From: Pseudoalteromonas piscicida
GTDB taxonomy: Bacteria > Pseudomonadota > Gammaproteobacteria > Enterobacterales > Alteromonadaceae
Assembly (NCBI RefSeq): GCF_000238315.3
Contig: NZ_CP011925.1
Span: 1,054,001 to 1,118,000 of the forward strand
Reading direction: 5' to 3'
DNA length: 64,000 bases
This document shows, one piece after another, positions 19,750-31,699 of the stretch. A model generated the notes under the pieces. It was not told the DNA's origin. It saw only the letters and a list, made by a program, of their open reading frames with translations, and searched no databases. Position numbers and translations under genes: made by a program. Numbering within the stretch: the first letter of the stretch is position 1; each line of letters opens with the position of its first letter.

Positions 19750-20862
19750 ATGATGAACTCAGAAGGATTTTTCGGGCTTCTCAATGAAGATGACTTTTGG
19801 CTTAAGGTATATGAGAAAGAAATTCATCATTTCACTCACGAGGATAATGATATATGTGACCTTTTTAGCTCTAGTGATTTTGAGGACTACTTATTTAAAT
19901 CTAGAGCTTGGGAGATTGAGGAGCCGTGGAAGCATGCAGGTGTGATTGTAGTTAACGCTTCTAAGCGTGAATATCAAATAAAGCCGCAGTCGCTAGAGCA
20001 AATACTTGAGTTATTTGCTGATGGTTATACCGTTGTCTTGCCAAGAGCACAAATCAGAAATACCAGACTAAAAAAATTTGTTTCCGATCTATCAAAATAT
20101 TTCCACTGTAGAGTGGACGCAAATATATATGTAACGCCGCCTAAGTCTCAGGGTTTTAAAGTGCATCTAGATATGCATGATGTATTTATTTTGCAGACAG
20201 AAGGGGAGAAAGAGTGGATTTTATCTAAAAAACGACCGGTAAAAATAACTTCCAATGATGAAAAGTTTCGGGTTTTCCTAGAAAGTTTTGATGAAAAAAA
20301 AGATTTTATAAATACGGAAAAAGTTACCCTTACATCAGGGCGAAAGTTATACTTACCAAGAGGTGTATATCACTGTGGGAATTCAACCGATAAAGTTTCA
20401 ATACACATTTCAGTTACTTTATTTCCACTTCAGTGGGTTGGGTTTTTAAGTGATCAATTCTCAAATGATTTAAGTCACTCTATAAACAAAGAGGCTTTCA
20501 AGAACTTTTTTAACAAAGAGCTAACTAGTGTAGATGTGTGCCTTACTAATTTTTTGAAGCCAATTATTAATTTCAGCAATGTAGTTAAGCCACAAGGCGC
20601 ATTTTCGGCCCTTGATTATTTTGGAAGCTCACATTTCTATAAATTAAAAGGAAGTATTCGTTTCAAAGCTTACCAATATGGAGGCGTAAATATTCTGACT
20701 GTTGATGGAAGAAACTATACTATAAAAAAAAATTTGTTAGAAGAAATAATTAAAGTGAGTGATGAGCAAGAATTATCAATGGATAGTTTACACTTGACAA
20801 CTAATCAACTTCATCTAGATATCGCCATTTTTTTAACAAAAAAAGGCTTAATAACCATCTAA
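19750..20862 (+). CDS. JmjC/cupin-fold 2-oxoglutarate oxygenase, copy 3
   Basis: A third paralog of 370 residues. I chose the ATG at 19750 (MMNSEGFFGLL) rather than an in-frame TTG at 19735, because it lines up with the starts of the two other copies and has GGAAAAG just upstream. It starts directly after the copy 2 stop, so translation is probably coupled. The triad is His139 and Asp141 (KVHLDMHDVF) and His208 (LPRGVYHCGNS). This copy is the most divergent: the usual GTIH reads GVYH. It is followed by about 215 bases without a gene. Confidence 0.85.
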   Translation: MMNSEGFFGLLNEDDFWLKVYEKEIHHFTHEDNDICDLFSSSDFEDYLFKSRAWEIEEPWKHAGVIVVNASKREYQIKPQSLEQILELFADGYTVVLPRAQIRNTRLKKFVSDLSKYFHCRVDANIYVTPPKSQGFKVHLDMHDVFILQTEGEKEWILSKKRPVKITSNDEKFRVFLESFDEKKDFINTEKVTLTSGRKLYLPRGVYHCGNSTDKVSIHISVTLFPLQWVGFLSDQFSNDLSHSINKEAFKNFFNKELTSVDVCLTNFLKPIINFSNVVKPQGAFSALDYFGSSHFYKLKGSIRFKAYQYGGVNILTVDGRNYTIKKNLLEEIIKVSDEQELSMDSLHLTTNQLHLDIAIFLTKKGLITI

Positions 20863-21077
20863 AGTATGTCTTAATTTTTGGGTATTAAGATACTGTTTCG
20901 AGCATATGCTACTTCAAACAAGTAAAACAACAGATGATAATCTTGCATTTAAGCAAGCACCGACATAAACACTAGGATAATAAATGTGTTTTTTGCCCAT
21001 AAGATAGCCCAAATAAAATTAGTTTATTGAGCCATTGACCTAGGTAAAGTTATGGCTGATAAGAGGGAACTGAGAGT

Positions 21078-23741
21078 ATGAAAAGCATTATTAAGTTAGC
21101 GATTACAATCACCATGTACTTTTGTAATAGCAATTATGGATTGGCACTTACCGAAGAGAAATTGATAGAGTTAAGCAATGGAGTTGAGGTTCTTTTATTA
21201 CATTCTCCTAACTCGAGTAAATCAGCGGCCTCATTAATTGTGAAGGCTGGTTCATATGACGATCCAAAAAATATTCAAGGACTTGCCCATCTACTCGAGC
21301 ACTCGGTTTTACTCGGTAGTAATAGTTACAAAGAGATTGGTAGTTACAATAAATATTATAAATCCAAGCAAGGCTGGTCTAACGGCTCTACCAGAGGGGA
21401 CAATACGCGTTACCACTTTCAAATGCTAAGTTCTTCTTTCAGTGAAGGCGTGAACAGATTGGCAGATGCTATCTCCAACCCTTTATTAAATAGTGAAATT
21501 ATTTCAAAAGCGGTTCTTGAAGTTGATTCAGAGTTTCAAGGAAAAATTAATGATGAGTGGAGAGGAACATTAGAGATCGTCCGAGAGCAAATGCATCCGA
21601 GACATCCTTCTTCACAGTTTGATGTTGGAAACAAGCTTATATTTGATTCTGTTGGTGACTCTTTGTACGGCGAGCTAAGAAAGTTTCACGAGACTCATTA
21701 TGTTGGTAGCAATATCAAAGTAGTGCTGTATTCGAATTTATCTTTGGTGGAGCTTGAAAAAATCGCTGTAAAAGAGTTCAGTGCAATCCCTCGAGGTGAG
21801 GAAAATAAACACCAAGAGAACCAGTTGGTTTGGCAGAAACTCGGCAATAACGTTGTAGAAATTAAGTCCAATGGGAGTGCCAAATCTTTAGACATCATGT
21901 TTCCGTTCCCTTCGAAATATTATGGTGAAGATGATGGCACACTTGTCTTTTTACTCAACTATTTGGGAGCGGAAACAAGAGGCTCTTTGTATAATCGCCT
22001 ATCTGAAATGGGGTATATTACTTCACTAAATGTAAATATGATAGGGGATTCTCATTTTGGTATTTTGGACCTGTATTTTAAACTTACGCCTCTCGGCGTA
22101 AAGCATATCAATCGAATCATTATTGAGTTGCACTCCTATATTGACGCATTGTCATTGAGCGAAGAAGCAAATAGGTATTACGGAGAGTTAGAGTACAAAA
22201 GTAAAATTGAGTCACTAGCAGCTGCTAAATCTGAACCTGGTGATTGGATCTCAGATATCAATGAGAGAATGTTTAGATTGCCTAACACTGCTTGGATAGA
22301 TCCCTCTACATTATTTGCGGATGAAGGCTTAAATAAGGCAAGTTTGGATAGTTTTGTTCATTTTCTTAGCCCAGATAAAATGCTAATTGTTAAAGCTGAC
22401 TCTGACACACAAAACGTGACCATAATTCCGACTTATTATCGCCTACCTTACAAGTTAAGGAGTATTAGTCTCAACAATGCAAAGTATTCAAGTAACAGCC
22501 ATTATCAGATCCCTTCAAGAAATCCTTTCATTGTGTTGGGGAACCGCAAGCAGAAGCATAACTCAAGTACAAATCAAGAGCTAATTCAGCTGAAAGAAGA
22601 TGGAGTTAATGTTTGGATAGATAATAGGCCGCATTATGCTAACCCAAGTGCTTATGCGATGATTTTTATCAATCAGCCAAATTTACCAAAGAACATGCAG
22701 AATTTTGTGAATAGACTGATTCATTCACGAGAATTGCGGTTTCAATTATCTGATTTTACACATTTTGCGAAGCAAGCAGGGTATTCCTTCAATATAGAGG
22801 CTGGGCAAAATGGTTATGTTTTGTCTATTGCAGGCGAGCCTGAAGAATTTGAGATGATTTTAACTGCCGTATTTAAAGAAATGTTTGCCGAAAAAACAAC
22901 AAAGCGTGACTTCACAATTGCTGTGGAAGAGTCAAAGTCGAGCATAAATCGTGTCCTTCAAGGGCAGCTTCAAAGACGAGTCAGAACAGCGGTTTCCTCG
23001 AATATTAATAATGGTTACATAATAGACAAAGAAGCGCTTTTATATTTAAACGATATTGAAATGGGTGACTTTGAGAAATGGAAACGCCAAACTCTTCAAG
23101 CCCAAAGCATTGACGCTGTCTTTACAGGTCACTTTGATCATAAAAGACTTTTTACTCAAATTAAAAGCTGGGTACCGAGCAACATCTTTAAGAAGCAGAA
23201 GCTGCAGAAAAAAATCAGAAACAAGGTTATAATAAGTGACTATGAAGATGGTTATGTGAGTTTTGGGATCGACCTATCCGAAGATGTTGGATTTTTGTAT
23301 CTGTTGGATAGTTTCATGAGCCAAGCGTTTTACCAAACAATTCGATCTAAACAAGGAATTGGCTATTTTGTAGACTCAAGAGTAGTCAAATCAAATGGTA
23401 AGGCTTTCTTGGTGCTTTCGGTCCAGTCAAACAAACACTCAGCTGAATTTTTAGAAAGTGAAATATTCCGCTTTTTAGCGGGGTACAAGAAGCAAATAGT
23501 GCAGTTTACAAATGATGAGTATAAAGAGCAGGTAGCTTCACTAGTAGAAGCCCTAAAAATTCTCTCTCCGTCTATCGTGGACTATACTAGGAGTAAGGTT
23601 GATCAGCTTTTATACAAGTTACCATCTAAAAAGGAGCGAATTCAAAGGATAGAGGAGATTGATCAACATGAATTTATAGCGTGCTACGATGAGATGATTT
23701 CTACCCTTAACGAACACTCCTTCACAATTAGAATCAATTAG
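21078..23741 (+). CDS. Secreted M16 (pitrilysin/insulinase-type) zinc protease
   Basis: An 887-residue peptidase with an N-terminal signal peptide (hydrophobic to about residue 23, SNYGLA then LTEEKL). It has the inverted zinc motif HLLEH at 71-75. Glu152 lies 77 residues after the second histidine, as in pitrilysin, so the site is complete. M16 enzymes cut short peptides inside a closed chamber, and relatives such as PqqF act in peptide-derived cofactor maturation. Its position at the end of the oxygenase cluster suggests leader removal or peptide processing in the periplasm. It could equally be an unrelated cargo gene. Confidence 0.85.
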   Translation: MKSIIKLAITITMYFCNSNYGLALTEEKLIELSNGVEVLLLHSPNSSKSAASLIVKAGSYDDPKNIQGLAHLLEHSVLLGSNSYKEIGSYNKYYKSKQGWSNGSTRGDNTRYHFQMLSSSFSEGVNRLADAISNPLLNSEIISKAVLEVDSEFQGKINDEWRGTLEIVREQMHPRHPSSQFDVGNKLIFDSVGDSLYGELRKFHETHYVGSNIKVVLYSNLSLVELEKIAVKEFSAIPRGEENKHQENQLVWQKLGNNVVEIKSNGSAKSLDIMFPFPSKYYGEDDGTLVFLLNYLGAETRGSLYNRLSEMGYITSLNVNMIGDSHFGILDLYFKLTPLGVKHINRIIIELHSYIDALSLSEEANRYYGELEYKSKIESLAAAKSEPGDWISDINERMFRLPNTAWIDPSTLFADEGLNKASLDSFVHFLSPDKMLIVKADSDTQNVTIIPTYYRLPYKLRSISLNNAKYSSNSHYQIPSRNPFIVLGNRKQKHNSSTNQELIQLKEDGVNVWIDNRPHYANPSAYAMIFINQPNLPKNMQNFVNRLIHSRELRFQLSDFTHFAKQAGYSFNIEAGQNGYVLSIAGEPEEFEMILTAVFKEMFAEKTTKRDFTIAVEESKSSINRVLQGQLQRRVRTAVSSNINNGYIIDKEALLYLNDIEMGDFEKWKRQTLQAQSIDAVFTGHFDHKRLFTQIKSWVPSNIFKKQKLQKKIRNKVIISDYEDGYVSFGIDLSEDVGFLYLLDSFMSQAFYQTIRSKQGIGYFVDSRVVKSNGKAFLVLSVQSNKHSAEFLESEIFRFLAGYKKQIVQFTNDEYKEQVASLVEALKILSPSIVDYTRSKVDQLLYKLPSKKERIQRIEEIDQHEFIACYDEMISTLNEHSFTIRIN

Positions 23742-24452
23742 TGTTATTAGTGGCCAACTATTTCAGAGGTTTGTAAGCGTCCGCTTTAGCATAACACTCC
23801 ATGCTAAAACAAAATACAGCCTAGATGTAAATGAAGTTATCGTGTTACAAGAGAGCGTTTCTATTCGATTAGAAAAAGTATGTTAAAGCCTTGAGCTTTT
23901 GTTAAGCAGCTTTTTTACGCATCAAATACTCATAGTTAAACATGCACTTAATTAACTGATGCAGTCGATGCATTTCACGGTATGAGATGAGTATTTTTCT
24001 CATAAAATCAATGAAGTACATTGACTCCGCTTTCTCTTGCTTTATACCTTCTTTCTTAGGGGAGTAAGTAATAACTTGAGAAGTATCATCATACTCCGCT
24101 TTGACGTGCGCAATTGAGTTGCGGAGCTGGTTATTAATTGCACCTTCACCAATTTTGTACCAACACTCGTCTAAGTGAGTGACTTTAAATCCATACGGTA
24201 GGTCTGCAAATTGGTTGAGCGTCTTCGGCGTTGTCTTGCCAACATCTTTAAACTTATTATGATCTTTACGATAAATAACATTGTTAATTCCTGCGACCAG
24301 AATGAGCTGACGAGACAGAATTTCAGAAATATCTTTGTATAGATCTTTGTACTTTTGAAAGTCATCTGTAGACACCCTAAAAGCCACCAACTCTTTATCG
24401 TAATCGGAGTCAAAGTCCAGAAACAATGCAGGTCTAAATGCTAATGTAGTGG

Positions 24453-25633
<1,181 letters not shown>

Positions 25634-25883
25634 TTTTTCACCCAAATTTGTATGCAAATAGCATAACATTTCTTTCTTAATGGGTGGCCAAATTAACTAT
25701 GCCACTACACTTATTGGTTGAACATCTCTGTTAGACATTCCTATTCTACAATCAACCAAACTTTCACAAGTTGTACATTCGAATCTTTGATTAAAATTCA
25801 TTTTTTCTTACCAAATTACCTAGCTGCTTTTAGCTTGCAACCGCAGTAAATTAAGATCCTAAGTAATTAATTTTTCTGTCTAC

Positions 25884-26924
25884 TTACTCTTGTTTAGCGT
25901 CGCCACGTACGACTGCACTCATTAATTGCCTCAATAAAAGAAAATCGTCCGGTGCAATAACATCCATCATTCCTGTTTCAGGATCTACAAAGTATTGAGC
26001 TACTCGTTCATGATTAAAAGTATTTAAATCCAAAGGATGCTCTGCAAATGGGTTGTGTAAGATATGTAATCCATCTGCAATATCTTCTACATAATCTGAT
26101 TTCATAGAATTACGCATCTCTGGGAAGATACTGCCATCAACAGGTAAATGACTAGTATGATAGATGGTTTGAGCACTTGGATTATCTGCCAAAGCACGAA
26201 TTTTACCCCAAGTAGCTAAAGAACTATAAATTACCGCGCTAACATCTTTGAATTCATCCGTGGTGAAAAGACCTAATGGTATTGTGGCATTTTCATTTTT
26301 TATCACAGCATCGACTGGATATTTAATTAATTCATTAGCACCAGTTGCAATCGTTGTTTCTTCATCAACATATAGCCCATATAAGACTGCGACAATTGCT
26401 CTATTTACAGCATAGTGTGAATAAGGACGATCAAAGGATGCCAAACCAATAACATAGGGTTTACCTTTTACATGTTCCAGTTTGGAGTAACTAGTTCGAT
26501 ATTTTTTTATTTTGGATGAAAGGCTATTGGATATTCGAATTGCTGATTGTTGATTGAAAGTAGAAAAATCCGTTGGCGCAAATTTTTGAGAATGTCCTGC
26601 TGGTGCTTCTCCGCCTTGGGGTGGTGCTGCAATTGTTGCTTCTAGTACAATAGGCCTGTCTAATTCAGTTACAAAATCTGGAGCATACTTAGAAAAGTCT
26701 GTATTAGCACCAAGTTCATTTAAAAATGCGTTAAGATATAATTCCCACATAGATGATTCGAAAGTAGTCTGGAGTTCATACACAAACTTTCCATCTCTAT
26801 CTTCAAAACCTTTAGCCCATGAGTTTAAAACTTCTCGTTCAGGTCCATATTGTTTCTGAAGAATCATTTTAAATATTGGATGTAACTTTTCATCCTCTGC
26901 TATAGGTGTAAATAAATCCATCAT
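25884..26924 (-). CDS. Uncharacterised protein with PD-(D/E)XK-like motif
   Basis: A 346-residue soluble protein. Residues 75-100 contain APDFVTELDRPIVLEATIA. An acidic PD pair followed by a strand with E-x-T is reminiscent of restriction-endonuclease-like nucleases, although the usual lysine is a threonine. Before that comes an acidic helix containing SMWELYLNAFLNELG, another feature of this fold in related uncharacterised proteins. There is no signal peptide or membrane segment. It stands alone between the broken HEPN gene and the prophage, a typical place for a defence gene. I cannot name the family. Confidence 0.55.
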   Translation of the reverse strand: MMDLFTPIAEDEKLHPIFKMILQKQYGPEREVLNSWAKGFEDRDGKFVYELQTTFESSMWELYLNAFLNELGANTDFSKYAPDFVTELDRPIVLEATIAAPPQGGEAPAGHSQKFAPTDFSTFNQQSAIRISNSLSSKIKKYRTSYSKLEHVKGKPYVIGLASFDRPYSHYAVNRAIVAVLYGLYVDEETTIATGANELIKYPVDAVIKNENATIPLGLFTTDEFKDVSAVIYSSLATWGKIRALADNPSAQTIYHTSHLPVDGSIFPEMRNSMKSDYVEDIADGLHILHNPFAEHPLDLNTFNHERVAQYFVDPETGMMDVIAPDDFLLLRQLMSAVVRGDAKQE

Positions 26925-27592
26925 AACCCCACGATATTGATATGCTGCTTAACAGTGTTTTTTCAGCAGAGATTGCCTTTATAATATGTACAGAAAATAC
27001 CGATACCTGTCATTTAACACACTGTTATCACAGACTGAATCCGACAAATTATAAATCATGTCTGTATAACCCCAAATTCACAACTAGACTCATAATCTGT
27101 TATTAGGGAAAGTTGTCAATGCTCTTTGTCTAACTTGGAATGGGGCACAAACGAGTTAGTATCACGGTCTGCTATTGCCCTTATAAAGACGATTATTAGC
27201 TGTTTCTAGCTTTCGGCATAAGCAAAACGAAATCCTACTTTGACCGTTTGATATGGTTTTTTTCTATATTCGAAAGATTGATTCTCACCCCACATTAAAA
27301 TAACCTACCGAGCCGCAGCCAAATCTAGTGGCACATTGTATGTGGATTTTCCAGTTTACCAAACTACAAGAAGAGCAACGTGTAAAGCGACCCTTTATCA
27401 CCAATTCCTTTTTAAGTACAGTTAGACTTAGTTATGTACACAGCCATTAACACGTATGTAAAAAAACTAAGAGTATTAATGCACTTATACTTCAATAAGT
27501 TAGAGCGAATGTACACAAACTAGACTATATACAATGTCTAGTATTGGACATATTATAGTGATGTAGATACCTGTTATGCAATACTGTATAAA
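26925..27592. other. Gene-poor stretch at island/prophage border
   Basis: 668 bases with no convincing gene apart from one very small candidate at 27285-27401. It is strongly AT-rich toward the dif-like site. It probably contains the right edge of the island, but no repeat matching the region upstream of gmtY was seen. Confidence 0.5.
27285..27401 (-). CDS. Possible 38-residue zinc-ribbon-like protein
   Basis: A GTG start at 27401 with AAAGGA upstream opens a 38-residue frame. It contains TRCSSCSLVNW and IQCATRFGCG, a four-cysteine pattern typical of small zinc ribbons. It may be real, a fragment of a larger lost gene, or chance. Confidence 0.3.
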   Translation of the reverse strand: MIKGRFTRCSSCSLVNWKIHIQCATRFGCGSVGYFNVG

Positions 27593-27620
27593 CAAGCCTA
27601 TAATTTACGTTATGTTAAAT
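27593..27620 (+). other. dif-like XerCD site, left border of prophage
   Basis: The 28 bases read as an XerC arm CAAGCCTATAA, a centre TTTACG and an XerD arm TTATGTTAAAT. The XerD arm is the classic gammaproteobacterial sequence. The centre plus XerD arm recur at 36599-36615. This arm pair is the better dif match of the two. Confidence 0.75.
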
Positions 27621-28020
27621 AGGTAAGTATGAGACATTTTGGCTTGTTATGGTGCTTGAATAGAAATTTAGTTCGTAAGCCCTATTTTACTAAGTTTCCT
27701 AATTTAGGTTCAGAATCTGTATTTTCGATTAATAACCGAATTTCCAATCTAAAAAATTTATATAAAAGATGTATCTTTCGCGCAGGACGACCGACGCTCT
27801 ACTTCGTCAAAGGAGTCCAAGATGACATTTAATGATTTACTATTTAGAGCTGGATTTATGAATTTCGGAAATATAAACAAGAAAGAAGCTTCAAAGTATC
27901 TTCATGTAACACCTAGAACTTTAAATCGCTGGATTAAGGATGATTGTAGTGGCATAGTTAATTTGGCCACCCATTAAGAAAGAAATGTTATGCTATTTGC
28001 ATACAAATTTGGGTGAAAAA

Positions 28021-29201
<1,181 letters not shown>

Positions 29202-29464
29202 CCACTACAGATAACCCATGTCCTCGTGCTGTAGATTTACTAAAAGTAAGAATTGATGGAATTATGTGCATTCGTGAAGAATGGAAAGACTTCTCTATTG
29301 ATCGTGAATCTAGATTAGTAACTCCTCGCGGTGCAAAATACGACGCTTCATATATCAACAAAATAGACTTTCTTCAAAGAAGCAACCATTTCCATAATCC
29401 CAGTAGTTTTTAGCTTTTATGAATAGGTATAGTAAAGTGGCTCAACGAACCACTTATAGAAGCA

Positions 29465-29800
29465 TCAATTAGAGGAAATAGTGTGCTTGATTTCGATAAG
29501 CCCTAGCTCAGTTATGGATATTACCGCTCTAATCTCACATTCGCGCTTATTTGCAATATCAACTAGCATCTTTTTGAAATAAGTCTTCGCTTTTTTCATT
29601 TCGCTCTCAAAATCATCGCTTTCGATTCTATATTTGGTGGCATAAGCAGTGTCTACACCGTCAATATTTATATAAGAACTGTCAAAATTGAGCTTTTCTC
29701 TTATATCGTCACGAACACCTCTAGAATCTCTTTCATTATTATTTTCAGTATTAACTGAATAAACCAATAGAACATTTGAAGTTTCAATGCTATTACGCAT
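29465..29800 (-). CDS. Uncharacterised prophage accessory protein
   Basis: A 111-residue acidic protein placed after zot at the distal end of the phage operon, where filamentous phages often carry accessory genes. It begins MRNSIETSNVLLVYSVNTE. The start at 29800 is chosen because a beta-strand directly follows; a longer start at 29875 is possible. The pattern of a first strand (NVLLVYSV), a helix, strands and a last strand (CEIRAVISITELGLIEI) suggests a small alpha/beta fold. No known family is recognised. It is more AT-rich than the structural genes. Confidence 0.6.
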   Translation of the reverse strand: MRNSIETSNVLLVYSVNTENNNERDSRGVRDDIREKLNFDSSYINIDGVDTAYATKYRIESDDFESEMKKAKTYFKKMLVDIANKRECEIRAVISITELGLIEIKHTISSN

Positions 29801-29943
29801 AATATTAAGTCTCACTAGTATTAACCCTCTTTGATGAACTTGATTGAGATATGGAGATAAATTTGAATAATACAAGTCATATATACCTAATATTTAATCA
29901 AAGCAGGTTGTGTATGTTGGTGTTTGGTGTCGCCGCGCTGCGC

Positions 29944-31286
29944 TCAGGCTCCGCTTGGCGCGTCGCCACCAAATCCAGCTAAATTAATGGGTTGTTGCTG
30001 TCCTTGTTTGTTTTGTTGCTGGTATTGCTGTTCGGGTATCGGTGGCGGTGTGTCCGTTGGTTTGCAGATAGCATGATACTGAAAGCCTTGGTACTCGATA
30101 CGTGCTAAACACGAGTTAAAGACAACAACCGAATACCCCATTCGGGTCATATCTTTGGAGTTGGCCGAGACTGTCCCGTCTTGTGTTTTGAACTCGATAA
30201 CCACCTCTTTTTCTACCCGCTCACCATCAACCGTGGTGATAATGGCGCTGATGTATGCGCGCTTGGCATCGTATGGCAAACCTATATGAATAGTTGGAGC
30301 AGCAGGAGTCTGAACAGCGTCATTATCAGGAACAGGAGCGCTATCCGCTTGATGACTTTCCAAAGGAACTGGCGCTGCTTGCGGGTTTTCCTCAACATCA
30401 AAAGCACCACCGAAATATAGGCCGAAGTAACCAAGACAAAGAGTGACCACAACCACCGGAAAGGCAAACATAGGACTGAGAAGGAAATTCTTTCCTGTGG
30501 CACTTGTAATAGATTTGGTCGCTGTGGATTTGTAGAGGTCGTGCACTTGGACGGGGATTTTGCGCCATTTTTTGGGTCGGCTTTGTTTGGCGTTTTGCCA
30601 TCCAATTTTGGATTATGTTCATGGATTCGTGGTCTCCGATAGAAATAAGGAATTTTGGCTAGGCCGTCAAAGTATTTGTGCGCGTAGGCGTATTGGCTCA
30701 CATTGCGAATGTATTTATGCACGGACGTAATATCAGGCGTGCAGCAGATAATGTCCCAGTTGTATTTTCGGTGGCGCATGTACGCCTCTTTCAGCGTTTT
30801 GGGGTAGATAATATGTCCGTGTTCGTTAAATATCTCGATACCTAAATCATCGACATCACCACTGGTTAGGTCTGCGGGCTTATAGGTCTCTAGGGTGTCT
30901 AAGTGATATTGATACCAGTCTTCGGGTAGCACTTCTTGGTAGTTTTGAACGGGCTGATAGTCGCACGACTCAGGTTTGAATTGCGTGGTTTCCGTTAGGT
31001 AAATGTCTTGGACTTCATCCATGATGATGAGAGCGCCACATGGCACCCAATGATACCAATTTCGCCAAAGCTTATGCCCTGTGTCACTTTGGCTCGACAT
31101 GCGCCATAGTTTGGCGGTTTCTGGAAAGGTTTCATTGAGTTCCTGCTCGATGTCTTCGATTGGCTTAATGCCCTCAATATTGGTGACAACTAAGCGCCCT
31201 GCTCTCAGCGCTGGCAGTAATTCGAACCACACCGCTGAGGCGGATTTGAAAGAACCAGGCGCACCATGAAATATTGACGTTGCCAT
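29944..31286 (-). CDS. zot: Zonular occludens toxin-like assembly ATPase (pI), frame split
   Basis: Zot/pI powers extrusion of the phage through the inner membrane. The N-terminal part (from ATG 31286) has a Walker A-like loop HGAPGSFKSASAV and a Walker B-like motif ALIIMDEVQD. The expected membrane helix and periplasmic tail (MFAFPVVVVTLCLGYFGLYF, then Pro/Gln-rich to 29944) lie in the -1 frame. The switch point is an A6 run, at 30568-30573 on the plus strand, where frame 1 reads CCA AAA AAT. A shift of -1 on A AAA AAT joins DPK to KWRKIPVQVHDLYK and gives about 447 residues. Without it, a 334-residue form ends at 30282. Confidence 0.8.
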
Positions 31287-31699
31287 TATAAGAACCTCAT
31301 CACATATCGAGTTACAAGCGCTTGAATAACCACATTCAGGGCATCAAAGGCGCGCATATCAACCAATGCGGCTTGGACATCCCTTGGTAGTGCGCTGGCA
31401 GCACTGGCTAAGCGTGAGCCAATCTGGAAGTTGTCTATGATGTTCTTCGAAACCTGCCATGCGAACTTAATCGTCTCTAGCTCAATCTTGAGTTTTAGGA
31501 GCGTGGCATACTCGACAAACCAAGCAAAAAATCGGGTGATAAAATTCGGGATATCACTGTCCCATAAGTCCCAAATATCAGTGATGAAATCATTGATAAA
31601 ATCTAACATCCCTTTTGTTCCCTCATAGTCTTTTGCAATGGCTATTGTGGGGATAAAGAGCAACATCATAATTAGTAGTAATGCGTTTGATTTATTCAT
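31286..31699 (-). CDS. pVI-like minor coat protein (DUF2523)
   Basis: A 137-residue membrane protein between the pIII-like gene and zot, the usual place for pVI. It has an N-terminal hydrophobic segment (LLLIMMLLFIPTIAIA), a Trp-rich amphipathic middle and another hydrophobic stretch near the C-terminus. It overlaps the pIII-like gene by eight bases and touches the zot start, which fits translational coupling. Confidence 0.75.
   Translation of the reverse strand: MNKSNALLLIMMLLFIPTIAIAKDYEGTKGMLDFINDFITDIWDLWDSDIPNFITRFFAWFVEYATLLKLKIELETIKFAWQVSKNIIDNFQIGSRLASAASALPRDVQAALVDMRAFDALNVVIQALVTRYVMRFL

Noticed and set aside
20873..20905. Imperfect inverted repeat after the third oxygenase gene
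   Set aside because: The stem is broken and no T tract follows, so it is too weak to call a terminator.
27629..27832. 67-residue plus-strand frame at the left end of the prophage
   Set aside because: It overlaps the ribosome site and start of the DUF3653 gene, has no ribosome site and no recognisable composition. Treated as chance.
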